A program made the position numbers and the translations under genes. Below, piece by piece: positions 1 to 5,394 of a DNA stretch of 5,394 bases. The DNA comes from Mycobacterium sp. (GTDB lineage: Bacteria; Actinomycetota; Actinomycetes; Mycobacteriales; Mycobacteriaceae). The stretch covers positions 1 to 5,394 of the forward strand of contig JAHFVB010000374.1 in NCBI GenBank assembly GCA_023264755.1. Direction: 5' to 3'. Every line of letters begins with the position of its first letter. The stretch's first letter is position 1. The notes under the pieces are model-generated. The model saw only the letters and a list, made by a program, of their open reading frames with translations, made no database searches and was not told where the DNA came from.

Positions 1-1161
1 GTAGATGGTGGCCATGCACTTGTTGCAGTGCGTGCACGCCGAGAACACCGAGTGCGCGGCGCCGTCGTCCTTGATGCGGTTGATCAGGTCGGGTTCGGCG
101 AGCAGCGCCCGGCCCATCGCGACGAAGTCGAATCCCTCGGCCATCGCCAGGTCCATGGTCTCGCGGTTGGTGATGCCGCCCAGCAGTATCAAGGGCATCG
201 TGAGCTCGGCGCGGAACTGCTTGGCCTGGTCCAGCAGGTAAGCCTCGCGGTAGGGGTACTCGCGCAGGAACTTCTTGCCGGTCATTCGGATGCCCCAGCG
301 CAGCGGAGGCTTGAAGGCTCCGGCGAACTCCTTGATCGGCGCGTCGCCTCGGAAGAGGTAGAGCGGGTTGAGCAGCGAGCTGCCCGCCGTGAGCTCGAGG
401 GCGTCGAGCCCGCCGTCCTCCTCGAGCCACTTGGCGGTCTGTAGCGACTCCTCGATCGGGATGCCGCTGCGCACCCCGTCGGACATGTTGAGTTTGGCCG
501 TCACCGCTATGCGGTTGCCGACCTCGCGTCGCACCGCGGCCACCACCCCGCGCGCGACCTTGGCGCGGTTCTCCAGGGAGCCACCGAATTCGTCGGTGCG
601 ACGGTTGATCAGCGGGCTCAGGAACGAGCTCGCCAAGTAGTTGTGGCCCAGGTGGATCTCGACGGCGTCGAAGCCGGATTCGATGGCCAGCCGGGCGGCG
701 TTGGCGTGGGCCCTGGTGATGTCGTCGATGTCGGAGCGGGTGGCCTTCCTGGCGAACCGCATCGACAGCGGGTTGAAGAAGCGCACCGGCGCGTAGGCCG
801 GGGCCTTGTTGGTGCGGGCGTTGGCGACGGGCCCGGCGTGGCCGATTTGGGCGCTGATCGCGGCGCCTTCGGCGTGCACGGCGGCGGTCAGGCGGCGCAA
901 ACCCGGAACGGCCTCCGGCCGCATCCAGAGCTGCCAGCCGTCGGTGCGTCCCCCGGGGGTCACCGCGCAGTAGGCGACCGTCGTCATGCCGACCCCGCCC
1001 GCGGCGGGGAGCCGGTGGTAGCGGATCAGGTCGTCGGTGACCAGCGCATCCGGGGTCGCTGCCTCGAACGTCGCCGCTTTGATGATGCGGTTGCGCAGCG
1101 TCACCAGACCGAGTTTGGCCGCGCCAAACACGTCGGTGAACACATTTGGGCTGGTGTTCAT
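1..1161 (-). CDS. NADH:flavin oxidoreductase, Old Yellow Enzyme family (3' end beyond window)
   Basis: An FMN-dependent ene-reductase-type TIM barrel, probably cytosolic, which would reduce activated C=C bonds with NAD(P)H; the substrate is unknown. I translated the reverse strand directly: 387 codons are open from ATG 1161-1159 to the left edge with no stop. Visible landmarks are the N-terminal [10 protein letters not shown] strand (residues 22-31), [10 protein letters not shown] (108-117), and the family signature at 168-199 (EIHLGHNYL, then [15 protein letters not shown] and ENR). H170, H173 and Y175 sit in the usual catalytic positions. The phosphate-binding part reads [10 protein letters not shown] (326-335) and FVAMGRALL (346-354). 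The frame ends in a Cys-rich stretch, CTHCNKC (376-382). It resembles M. tuberculosis Rv3359 (about 396 aa as I recall), so perhaps only about ten residues are missing. The single-domain length argues against a full 2,4-dienoyl-CoA reductase. It is divergent from folD. An in-frame TTG at 1197 is a less likely start. The family is certain, the substrate is not. Confidence 0.93.
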   Translation of the reverse strand, partial: MNTSPNVFTDVFGAAKLGLVTLRNRIIKAATFEAATPDALVTDDLIRYHRLPAAGGVGMTTVAYCAVTPGGRTDGWQLWMRPEAVPGLRRLTAAVHAEGAAISAQIGHAGPVANARTNKAPAYAPVRFFNPLSMRFARKATRSDIDDITRAHANAARLAIESGFDAVEIHLGHNYLASSFLSPLINRRTDEFGGSLENRAKVARGVVAAVRREVGNRIAVTAKLNMSDGVRSGIPIEESLQTAKWLEEDGGLDALELTAGSSLLNPLYLFRGDAPIKEFAGAFKPPLRWGIRMTGKKFLREYPYREAYLLDQAKQFRAELTMPLILLGGITNRETMDLAMAEGFDFVAMGRALLAEPDLINRIKDDGAAHSVFSACTHCNKCMATIY

Positions 1162-1197
1162 CCCCGCACCACAGCATGCCGTCAGGTGCGGTGTCAA
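1161..1197 (-). promoter_or_regulatory. Possible promoter for the oxidoreductase gene (perfect TTGACA box)
   Basis: On the reverse strand a perfect TTGACA (1197-1192) is followed after an 18-bp spacer by TGTGGT (1173-1168), a weak -10 match. Transcription would then start at or within a base or two of the ATG at 1161, giving the leaderless type of mRNA that is common in mycobacteria. There is no convincing Shine-Dalgarno sequence before this ATG (the bases are GGTGCGGGG), which fits that idea. The poor -10 box keeps confidence low. Confidence 0.22.
1164..1191. promoter_or_regulatory. Spaced inverted repeat between oxidoreductase gene and folD (possible operator)
   Basis: CCGCACC (1164-1170) and GGTGCGG (1185-1191) are perfect 7-bp inverted arms separated by 14 bp, so the arm centres are 21 bp apart, about two helical turns. 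The spacer holds the 6-bp palindrome GCATGC (1174-1179). The left arm lies 2 bp upstream of the oxidoreductase ATG, where a bound dimeric regulator would block transcription or translation initiation. No known regulator motif was recognised. In GC-rich DNA a 7-bp dyad can arise by chance, so this is only a candidate. Confidence 0.3.
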
Positions 1198-1230
1198 CGA
1201 TGGCTGCCAGAATGGCTGTCGGTGAACGGC

Positions 1231-1282
1231 GCGACGGGACGAGACTCCGTGGCGAGCGGAGCGACGGGAGCAGACTGCGTGG
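1231..1282. repeat. Imperfect 22-bp tandem repeat, 30-bp period, spanning the folD start
   Basis: Copies at 1231-1252 and 1261-1282 match at 19 of 22 positions by eye (shared core GCGACGGGA, then AGACT and CGTGG). The spacing is 30 bp, exactly ten codons. The second copy supplies both the Shine-Dalgarno sequence and the GTG used by folD; the first contains a matching in-frame GTG at 1249. CTCCG (1245-1249) and CGGAG (1257-1261) between the copies can form a 5-bp hairpin with a 7-base loop. The sequence resembles the GCGAGCGnAGCGACGGGAG-like runs I recall as frequent between mycobacterial genes. Confidence 0.6.
1266..1281 (+). promoter_or_regulatory. folD ribosome binding site and GTG start
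   Basis: GGGAG at 1266-1270 lies 8 bases before GTG 1279-1281. This decides the start among three in-frame GTGs (1222, 1249, 1279). With GTG 1279 the protein begins VGARTLDGK, which lines up with the recalled mycobacterial FolD N terminus (MGAIMLDGK). The earlier GTGs would add a low-complexity tail encoded by the repeat. Confidence 0.7.
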
Positions 1283-2133
1283 GTGCAAGGACGTTGGACG
1301 GCAAGGCCACGCGTGACGAGATCTTCGTCGACCTCAAGGAGCGGGTGTTGGCGCTGACCGCAGCCGGCCGTACGCCGGGCCTGGGCACCGTGCTGGTGGG
1401 CGACGACCCGGGGTCGCATGCCTACGTGCGGGGCAAGCACGCCGACTGCGCGAAGGTGGGCATCACCTCGATCCGGCGGGACCTGCCTGCCGACATCAGT
1501 CAGGCCGCGCTCGACGAGACGATCGACGAGCTCAACGCCAACCCCGAGTGCACCGGCTACATCGTGCAGCTGCCGCTGCCCAAGCACCTCGACGAGAATG
1601 CGGCGCTGGAGCGCATCGATCCGGGCAAGGACGCCGACGGCCTGCATCCGACCAACCTCGGCCGGCTGGTGCTCGGCACGCCGGCCCCACTGCCGTGCAC
1701 GCCGCGGGGCATCGTGCACCTATTGCGCCGCTTCGACGTGCCCATCGCGGGCGCCCACGTCGTCGTCATCGGACGGGGGGTGACGGTGGGCCGGCCCATC
1801 GGGCTGCTGCTCACCCGGCGTTCCGAGAACGCGACGGTCACGTTGTGTCACACGGGAACTCGCAACCTGGCCGAGCTGAGCCGTCAGGCCGACATCATCG
1901 TGGCCGGCGCGGGCGTGCCGTATATCGTGACGGCCGACATGGTGAAGCCGGGCGCGGCGGTCGTCGACGTGGGCGTCAGCCGGGACCAGGCCGGCAAGCT
2001 GGTCGGCGACGTCCATCCCGACGTGTGGGAGGTCGCGGGTCACGTGTCCCCGAACCCCGGTGGCGTGGGTCCGTTGACGCGGGCGTTCCTGTTGACCAAC
2101 GTCGTCGAGCTCGACGAGGCGAAACTGGCATGA
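1279..2133 (+). CDS. folD: Bifunctional methylenetetrahydrofolate dehydrogenase / methenyltetrahydrofolate cyclohydrolase
   Basis: FolD interconverts 5,10-methylene-THF, 5,10-methenyl-THF and 10-formyl-THF in the cytosol, using NADP(H), and so supplies formyl groups for purines and initiator tRNA. The protein is 284 aa from GTG 1279, close to the 281 aa recalled for M. tuberculosis FolD. The catalytic domain shows [10 protein letters not shown] (48-57) with the Y49/K53 pair, [13 protein letters not shown] (94-106) with Q97, and [14 protein letters not shown] (117-130) with the folate-contacting Asp. PCTPRGI (139-145) precedes the Rossmann segment [12 protein letters not shown] (162-173). The C terminus carries the PGGVGP loop (260-265). 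All expected residues are present and the gene looks intact. It overlaps the next gene by ATGA, which implies translational coupling. The start was chosen from the Shine-Dalgarno position and the homologous N terminus; the reading frame stays open upstream to 643, but only as an antisense artefact of the oxidoreductase gene. Confidence 0.97.
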   Translation: MGARTLDGKATRDEIFVDLKERVLALTAAGRTPGLGTVLVGDDPGSHAYVRGKHADCAKVGITSIRRDLPADISQAALDETIDELNANPECTGYIVQLPLPKHLDENAALERIDPGKDADGLHPTNLGRLVLGTPAPLPCTPRGIVHLLRRFDVPIAGAHVVVIGRGVTVGRPIGLLLTRRSENATVTLCHTGTRNLAELSRQADIIVAGAGVPYIVTADMVKPGAAVVDVGVSRDQAGKLVGDVHPDVWEVAGHVSPNPGGVGPLTRAFLLTNVVELDEAKLA

Positions 2134-2423
2134 CGCCGCGAGAGTTCGCGCGCAAGGTGTTTCACGGCCAGTGGCCGATATTGACCGTCGGGTTGGTGTT
2201 GCTGGTCGCGTTCGCACTGGTCGTCGCGGGCTATTGGCGCCGCGGCGCGCTGGTGATGGCCATCGCCGTGGGCATGGCAGCCGTGCTGCGGCTGGCGTTG
2301 ACCGAGGACCGCGCCGGGTTGCTGGTGGTGCGGTCCAGGGGCATCGACTTCGCGACGACGGCCGCGGTCAGCGCGGCCATGCTCTACATCGCGTGGACGA
2401 TCGACCCGTTGGGCACCAGCTAG
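2130..2423 (+). CDS. Small three-helix membrane protein, DUF3017-type
   Basis: A 97-aa protein whose ATG (2130-2132) overlaps the folD stop codon by four bases; GAGG at 2116-2119 may help initiation. A short cationic N terminus ([16 protein letters not shown]) precedes three hydrophobic segments at about residues 17-34, 39-57 and 74-91. The first loop is basic (YWRRG, 35-39). The second loop is charged ([16 protein letters not shown], 58-73). The length and position directly after folD match the recalled M. tuberculosis Rv3355c (97 aa), an uncharacterised membrane protein. Its function is not known; conserved pairing with folD suggests co-expression but does not establish a folate role. There is no signal peptide or catalytic motif. 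Confidence 0.88.
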   Translation: MTPREFARKVFHGQWPILTVGLVLLVAFALVVAGYWRRGALVMAIAVGMAAVLRLALTEDRAGLLVVRSRGIDFATTAAVSAAMLYIAWTIDPLGTS

Positions 2424-2432
2424 CGGCCCAGC
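2408..2432 (+). terminator. Possible hairpin terminator between convergent operons
   Basis: Bases 2408-2414 (GTTGGGC) can pair with 2426-2432 (GCCCAGC) in a 7-bp stem with one G-U pair and an 11-base loop containing the TAG stop of the membrane protein gene. There is no T tract on either side, although many mycobacterial terminators lack one. It lies in the very short convergent gap, where a terminator would be useful to both operons. Stability was not computed. Confidence 0.3.
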
Positions 2433-2436
2433 CTGG

Positions 2437-4098
2437 TCACAGGTCCATGCGGTCGATCCGCCAGTCGATGTCCTGGAGTTGCGGCATTTCCCGTCCGTCG
2501 TCGACGCCGATCTCGGCCTTGATGACGGCTTCGAGTTTCCTGCTGGACGCGAGCACCAACTCGGCGTTGTCGCCGCGCTCGGCGGCCAGGTTCGTCAGTT
2601 CGGCGGGGTCGGTCTGCAGGTCGTATAGCTCGACATCGTTGAACCGGTACAGGTCGTCGAGGTTGGTCGGCACGTTTCGCTGCGCGGGCGCGAAGTACCG
2701 GCTGAACTTGTAGCGGCCGTCGAACATCGTGCGCAGGCTGCCGCGCTTGGTGAGGTTGGGCCGAAAGCCGCTGGTCTGCATGACCTTTCTGGGGTCCTCC
2801 CCGGCGGCCTTCGCGTCGGCGAAGAGCTTCACCGCGTCACCGTCGTTGGTCGCCAACCCGCTGTAGGTGAACAGCACGCTCTCCCGCACCGAGTGCAGCT
2901 GCGCCTTGCCGGGGTCGGAGAGCGCGCCGCTGAAGTCCTTGCCGGGCAACCGGCGACCGGCCAGTTCGTCGATGCCGCGTGATGCGACCCCGGCCATCGC
3001 GAGCAGGCTGGGCACCAGGTCCAGGTGGCTGGTGAGCGCGTGGAGGTTCTGCCCACCGCGAACGTCCGGGTGTACCACGTGCATCGGCAGGTGGATCGCC
3101 TCCTGGTAGGCGAACGGGCCCTTGCCGCGAAGTCCGTGGGCGCCGGCCAGCTCCCCATGGTCTGAGGTGAAGACCACGATGGTGTCGTCGTCGAGCCCGA
3201 GGTTGTCGAGTTCGTCGAGCAAGAGCAGCACCTGCTGGTCCACCGCGCGGATGCTGTTCAGGTAGAAGTCGTTGAAGCGTTGCCAGCGTTCGGGTTCCGG
3301 CGGAATGGTGCCCAGGGTGTAGCCCCAGGCCTTCAGGAACTCGCCGTGCGCGGCAGGTCGGCCGGGGGCGTCCATCGGCTGCTTCAGGCTGGCGGGCAGA
3401 GCCAGCTCCCAGTGCTTCTGATACATGGCCTGTTCGGGGGCCCGGGCGGCCCGCATCAGCAGCCGGCCGGTGTCCTGCACCCGTTCGCCGGGCCGATCGG
3501 TGTTGAAGTACATGATGTCGTGCGGATTGATGAGGCTGACGAACAGCGCCCACGGCTTGCCGTCATCGGCCAGCGGGCGCCCGGTGCCGCGCAGCCACGA
3601 CTGTGCGCCGGCCGCGATCACCGAATCGGTGGTGTAGCCACCAAGATCGTGGGCCAGCGAGTCGACGGGCAACCCGAAATCCGAGAAACCGTAGGCGTCC
3701 ATCCGCTCGGTGAGCACCTGCTGGGCCGGCTCGCGGTCGAAGGCGGCATCCAGATGCCACTTGCCCTGATATGCGGTGTAGTAACCGGCCTTGCGCAACA
3801 GGTGCCCGATGGTCGGTACCGCAGTGTCCATGGCCTTTACGTAGGGCAAGTCGGCGTTCTCGAACATCCCGTTGTCCGGAGTCTGCAACCCGGTCAGCAT
3901 CACCGCGCGCGAACTGGTGCACATCACCGCAGGGCCGTAGTGCTGGTGGAAGGTGACGCCGTGCTGCGTCAAGCGCTCTCGGGCCGGCAACGACATCCCA
4001 GCCGGCCAGGACGCAAAGTACCGCTCCTGGTCGGTGAAGATGAAGACGATGTTGGGAGCCGACTTGCGAGGTGGCCGGGCGGGTTTGGGTGCCGTCAT
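2437..4098 (-). CDS. Sulfatase / phosphonate monoester hydrolase superfamily enzyme with atypical C-T-S-S-R motif
   Basis: A 553-aa alkaline-phosphatase-fold ester hydrolase, expected to cleave sulfate esters (or phospho-mono/diesters) through a formylglycine made from an active-site Cys. The fold starts at PNIVFIFTDQE (15-25), where D23/Q24 are metal ligands. The nucleophile region is MCTSSRAVMLTG (59-70) with C60. Further active-site elements are GKWHL (112-116; K113, H115), NPHD (191-194), FTSDHGE (310-316; D313, H314 metal ligands) and RGKG (324-327; K326). The usual C-terminal element ELYDLQTDPAE lies at 490-500. There is no signal peptide, so it is probably cytosolic. The third motif residue is Ser where Pro or Ala is canonical. 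D-Q plus D-H metal ligation recalls phosphonate monoester hydrolases and choline sulfatases. AAAGG lies 9 bases before the ATG. It is probably the third gene of the ring-cleavage operon, 39 bp after the dioxygenase. The superfamily is certain, the substrate is not. Confidence 0.92.
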   Translation of the reverse strand: MTAPKPARPPRKSAPNIVFIFTDQERYFASWPAGMSLPARERLTQHGVTFHQHYGPAVMCTSSRAVMLTGLQTPDNGMFENADLPYVKAMDTAVPTIGHLLRKAGYYTAYQGKWHLDAAFDREPAQQVLTERMDAYGFSDFGLPVDSLAHDLGGYTTDSVIAAGAQSWLRGTGRPLADDGKPWALFVSLINPHDIMYFNTDRPGERVQDTGRLLMRAARAPEQAMYQKHWELALPASLKQPMDAPGRPAAHGEFLKAWGYTLGTIPPEPERWQRFNDFYLNSIRAVDQQVLLLLDELDNLGLDDDTIVVFTSDHGELAGAHGLRGKGPFAYQEAIHLPMHVVHPDVRGGQNLHALTSHLDLVPSLLAMAGVASRGIDELAGRRLPGKDFSGALSDPGKAQLHSVRESVLFTYSGLATNDGDAVKLFADAKAAGEDPRKVMQTSGFRPNLTKRGSLRTMFDGRYKFSRYFAPAQRNVPTNLDDLYRFNDVELYDLQTDPAELTNLAAERGDNAELVLASSRKLEAVIKAEIGVDDGREMPQLQDIDWRIDRMDL

Positions 4099-4137
4099 TG
4101 CTTCTTGCCTTTCGTGATGCCGGATGGCGCAGGTCCG

Positions 4138-5139
4138 CTAGCCGTCGGCGATGCCGACGCCGGCGAGGGCGGGGACGGCGTCCTCGCGGTGCAGGACCGA
4201 CTGTGCGCCGGTCCGGAAGCGTTCGAAGACGTCGACGATCGTCTGGCCCTCGGGGGTATGGCCCCAAATGCTGATGCCCTGGTGGGTGGTTGGCTCCCAG
4301 GTGGTTTCGTCGACGACGATCGGATTCCAGCCGACTTCCCACTCGAATCCCGAAGGGGTGACCGCGTAGAAGGACAGTTCCTTGTCGTTGGTGTGCTGAC
4401 CGACCGACAGAGCCAAGTCGAAGCCCAGCTGCTTGACCCGCTGATAGGTCAGCGTCATGTCGTTGAGCTCGGTGACCTGGATGTTGCAGTGCTGAATCCT
4501 GGTGCGGATCGGGTTGATTGGCAGTTTGTTGACCGCCGCGATCGCGACGCTGTGGTGGCGCTCGTTGACCCGCAGGAAGCGAATCTTGAACTTCAGTCCG
4601 CTGATCGTCTCGTCGATGTAGTCGGTGAGGCGAGCGTCGAAAACCGTGCTGTAGTAGCCGCGCATCTGGTGGGGTTTCTTGGTGGCGATGGCCACGTGGC
4701 CCATGCCGTCGGAACCGGTGACGAACCCGCTGCCGGCCAGCCGCAGCGGCTCGGAACCCTTGTGGGCGTCGACGTAGATCTCCTGGCTCAGGCCGTTGGG
4801 GCCGGGGAAGCGCAGCAGGCGTTCGACACCGCGCAGCGCCGCTTCTTCGCGTGTGCCCTCGGTCAGCGGGACCCCGTGGCTGCGGATTCGGGCTTCGATG
4901 AGCTCGAAGGTGGCGTGGTCGTCGAGCTCCCAGCCCAGTGCGGTGGTGTCCTCGGCGGGGCCGCGTTGGATCAGGAAGCGGCATTCGTTGTCGTCGAGCC
5001 GAAACCGCATCACCCCGGGCAGCGTCTCGTCGAGGTGCATGCCGATGGCGTCGCGGCCGAAACGTCGCCAGTCGGCGAACTTCTCGGTCTCGATGACGAG
5101 GTAGCCGAGGTGAACCTTGCCAAAGACGTCGCTGGTCAT
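4138..5139 (-). CDS. Type I extradiol ring-cleavage dioxygenase (two-domain VOC fold, BphC/HsaC-like)
   Basis: A 333-aa non-heme Fe(II) enzyme that would open a catecholic ring next to its hydroxyl groups (meta cleavage) with O2. It has the two-domain vicinal-oxygen-chelate layout: a degenerate N-terminal domain (KVHLGYLVIET from residue 8) and a catalytic C-terminal domain from about residue 145. The three iron ligands are visible: H148 (GMGHVAIAT), H217 (RIQHCNIQV) and E268 (GFEWEVGW). The acid-base residue is H195 in NERHHSVA, and the active-site Tyr is Y258 in SFYAVTPSGFEWE, ten residues before the Glu as in BphC. The enzyme therefore looks active. ATG 5139 overlaps the upstream hydrolase stop by ATGA with no clear Shine-Dalgarno sequence, so translation is probably coupled. 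A longer open frame to 5382 was rejected because it overlaps the hydrolase in another frame. Substrate class (biphenyl-like or steroid-derived catechol) cannot be read from sequence. Confidence 0.94.
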   Translation of the reverse strand: MTSDVFGKVHLGYLVIETEKFADWRRFGRDAIGMHLDETLPGVMRFRLDDNECRFLIQRGPAEDTTALGWELDDHATFELIEARIRSHGVPLTEGTREEAALRGVERLLRFPGPNGLSQEIYVDAHKGSEPLRLAGSGFVTGSDGMGHVAIATKKPHQMRGYYSTVFDARLTDYIDETISGLKFKIRFLRVNERHHSVAIAAVNKLPINPIRTRIQHCNIQVTELNDMTLTYQRVKQLGFDLALSVGQHTNDKELSFYAVTPSGFEWEVGWNPIVVDETTWEPTTHQGISIWGHTPEGQTIVDVFERFRTGAQSVLHREDAVPALAGVGIADG

Positions 5140-5394
5140 GGGTGCGCCAATCGGGAGGTGGGGGAGAGGAATTCGGCGACCAGCTGGTTGAACAGCTCGG
5201 CCCGTTCCCACTGCATCCAGTGCCCGGTGTGCGAGGTCATGACGAGCTCGGCGTTGGGGAGCAGGCGGAGCAGCAGCGGGCCGCCCGAGGGGCGGTTGAC
5301 CTTGTCGTCGCGGCCCCACAGCACCAGCGTCGGGTTGGGTAGCCGGGTGAGTCGTTTGTCGCGGGTCAGATCCATCCGCCACAGGGTGCGCAGT
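5136..5394 (-). CDS. Alpha/beta hydrolase, meta-cleavage-product hydrolase type (C-terminal part only)
   Basis: Only the last 85 codons lie in the window; the 5' end is beyond the right edge. The fragment carries the acid-residue strand and turn, PTLVLWGRDDKV, with the triad Asp in GRDD (codons near 5304-5309). It also carries the catalytic His in TGHWMQWERAELFNQLV (His codon 5220-5222) and ends soon after a VAEFLS helix. The GHW-Q-E-FN pattern is typical of C-C bond hydrolases such as BphD, MhpC and HsaD, which hydrolyse the vinylogous 1,5-diketone made by extradiol dioxygenases. Direct coupling by ATGA to such a dioxygenase strongly supports the assignment. The nucleophile Ser and lid domain cannot be seen. 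An internal ATG at 5375 is not the start, because the reading frame continues upstream with family-like residues. Confidence 0.88.
   Translation of the reverse strand, partial: LRTLWRMDLTRDKRLTRLPNPTLVLWGRDDKVNRPSGGPLLLRLLPNAELVMTSHTGHWMQWERAELFNQLVAEFLSPTSRLAHP

Noticed and set aside
1195..1197. TTG as an alternative in-frame start of the flavin oxidoreductase
   Set aside because: It would add 12 residues that do not look like the family, while ATG 1161 gives the usual short lead into the first strand.
643..1278. Upstream extension of the folD frame from an ATG at 643, adding over 200 residues
   Set aside because: This stretch is Gly/Val/Arg-rich and lies antisense to the well-conserved oxidoreductase. 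FolD homology begins only at about 1279, where a Shine-Dalgarno sequence and GTG are present.
1720..2217. Reverse-strand open frame antisense to folD and the membrane protein gene
   Set aside because: Low-complexity translation, no recognisable domain, and fully covered by conserved genes on the other strand.
3563..4984. Long reverse-strand open frame across the sulfatase and dioxygenase
   Set aside because: Its translation is Arg/Pro/His-rich with no motifs, a GC-driven shadow of the two genes in another frame.
5140..5382. N-terminal extension of the extradiol dioxygenase frame to 5382
   Set aside because: The extra 81 residues are Pro/Arg/Ala-rich and overlap the hydrolase coding frame, which has clear family motifs. 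The family start is at MTSDVFGKVHLG (5139).
1..5394. RNA genes, insertion sequences, CRISPR arrays, attachment sites
   Set aside because: No tRNA-like cloverleaf, transposase, terminal inverted repeats or regular spacer-repeat structure was seen on either strand; nearly all the DNA is coding.

Overview
The window looks like chromosomal DNA from a high-GC actinobacterium, most probably a non-tuberculous Mycobacterium. The reasons are strong G/C bias at third codon positions, GTG start use, a FolD protein that resembles mycobacterial FolD along its whole length, and a folD–small membrane protein pair next to a divergent flavin oxidoreductase. From memory, this matches M. tuberculosis Rv3356c, Rv3355c and Rv3359. 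The genus call is inference from recalled sequences; no search was run.

Left part (1-2423), core-like. A reverse-strand NADH:flavin oxidoreductase of the Old Yellow Enzyme family runs off the left edge. A 117-bp divergent intergenic region separates it from folD. This region holds a spaced inverted repeat, an imperfect 30-bp-period tandem repeat that includes the folD start codon, and a Shine-Dalgarno sequence. folD (bifunctional methylene-THF dehydrogenase/cyclohydrolase, one-carbon metabolism) overlaps by ATGA a 97-aa three-helix membrane protein of the DUF3017 type. In M. tuberculosis the relJ/relK toxin-antitoxin pair sits, as I recall it, between folD and the oxidoreductase; it is not present here.

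Right part (2437-5394), accessory catabolic operon on the reverse strand. In transcription order it contains the 3' end of an alpha/beta hydrolase resembling meta-cleavage-product (C-C bond) hydrolases, a complete two-domain type I extradiol ring-cleavage dioxygenase, and a sulfatase/phosphonate-monoester-hydrolase superfamily enzyme. The first two are coupled by an ATGA overlap and the sulfatase follows 39 bp later. A plausible pathway is that the sulfatase releases a hydroxylated aromatic or steroid-like compound from a sulfate (or phospho-) ester, the dioxygenase opens the catecholic ring, and the hydrolase cleaves the ring-fission product. The genes upstream of the operon, which would show the substrate, lie beyond the right edge.

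The two parts converge with only 13 bp between stop codons, which is probably the junction between conserved chromosome and a lineage-variable insert. The most unusual features are the sulfatase active-site motif C-T-S-S-R, where C-x-P/A-x-R is canonical, and the pairing of that sulfatase with a ring-cleavage module. I saw no RNA genes, insertion sequences or CRISPR arrays.
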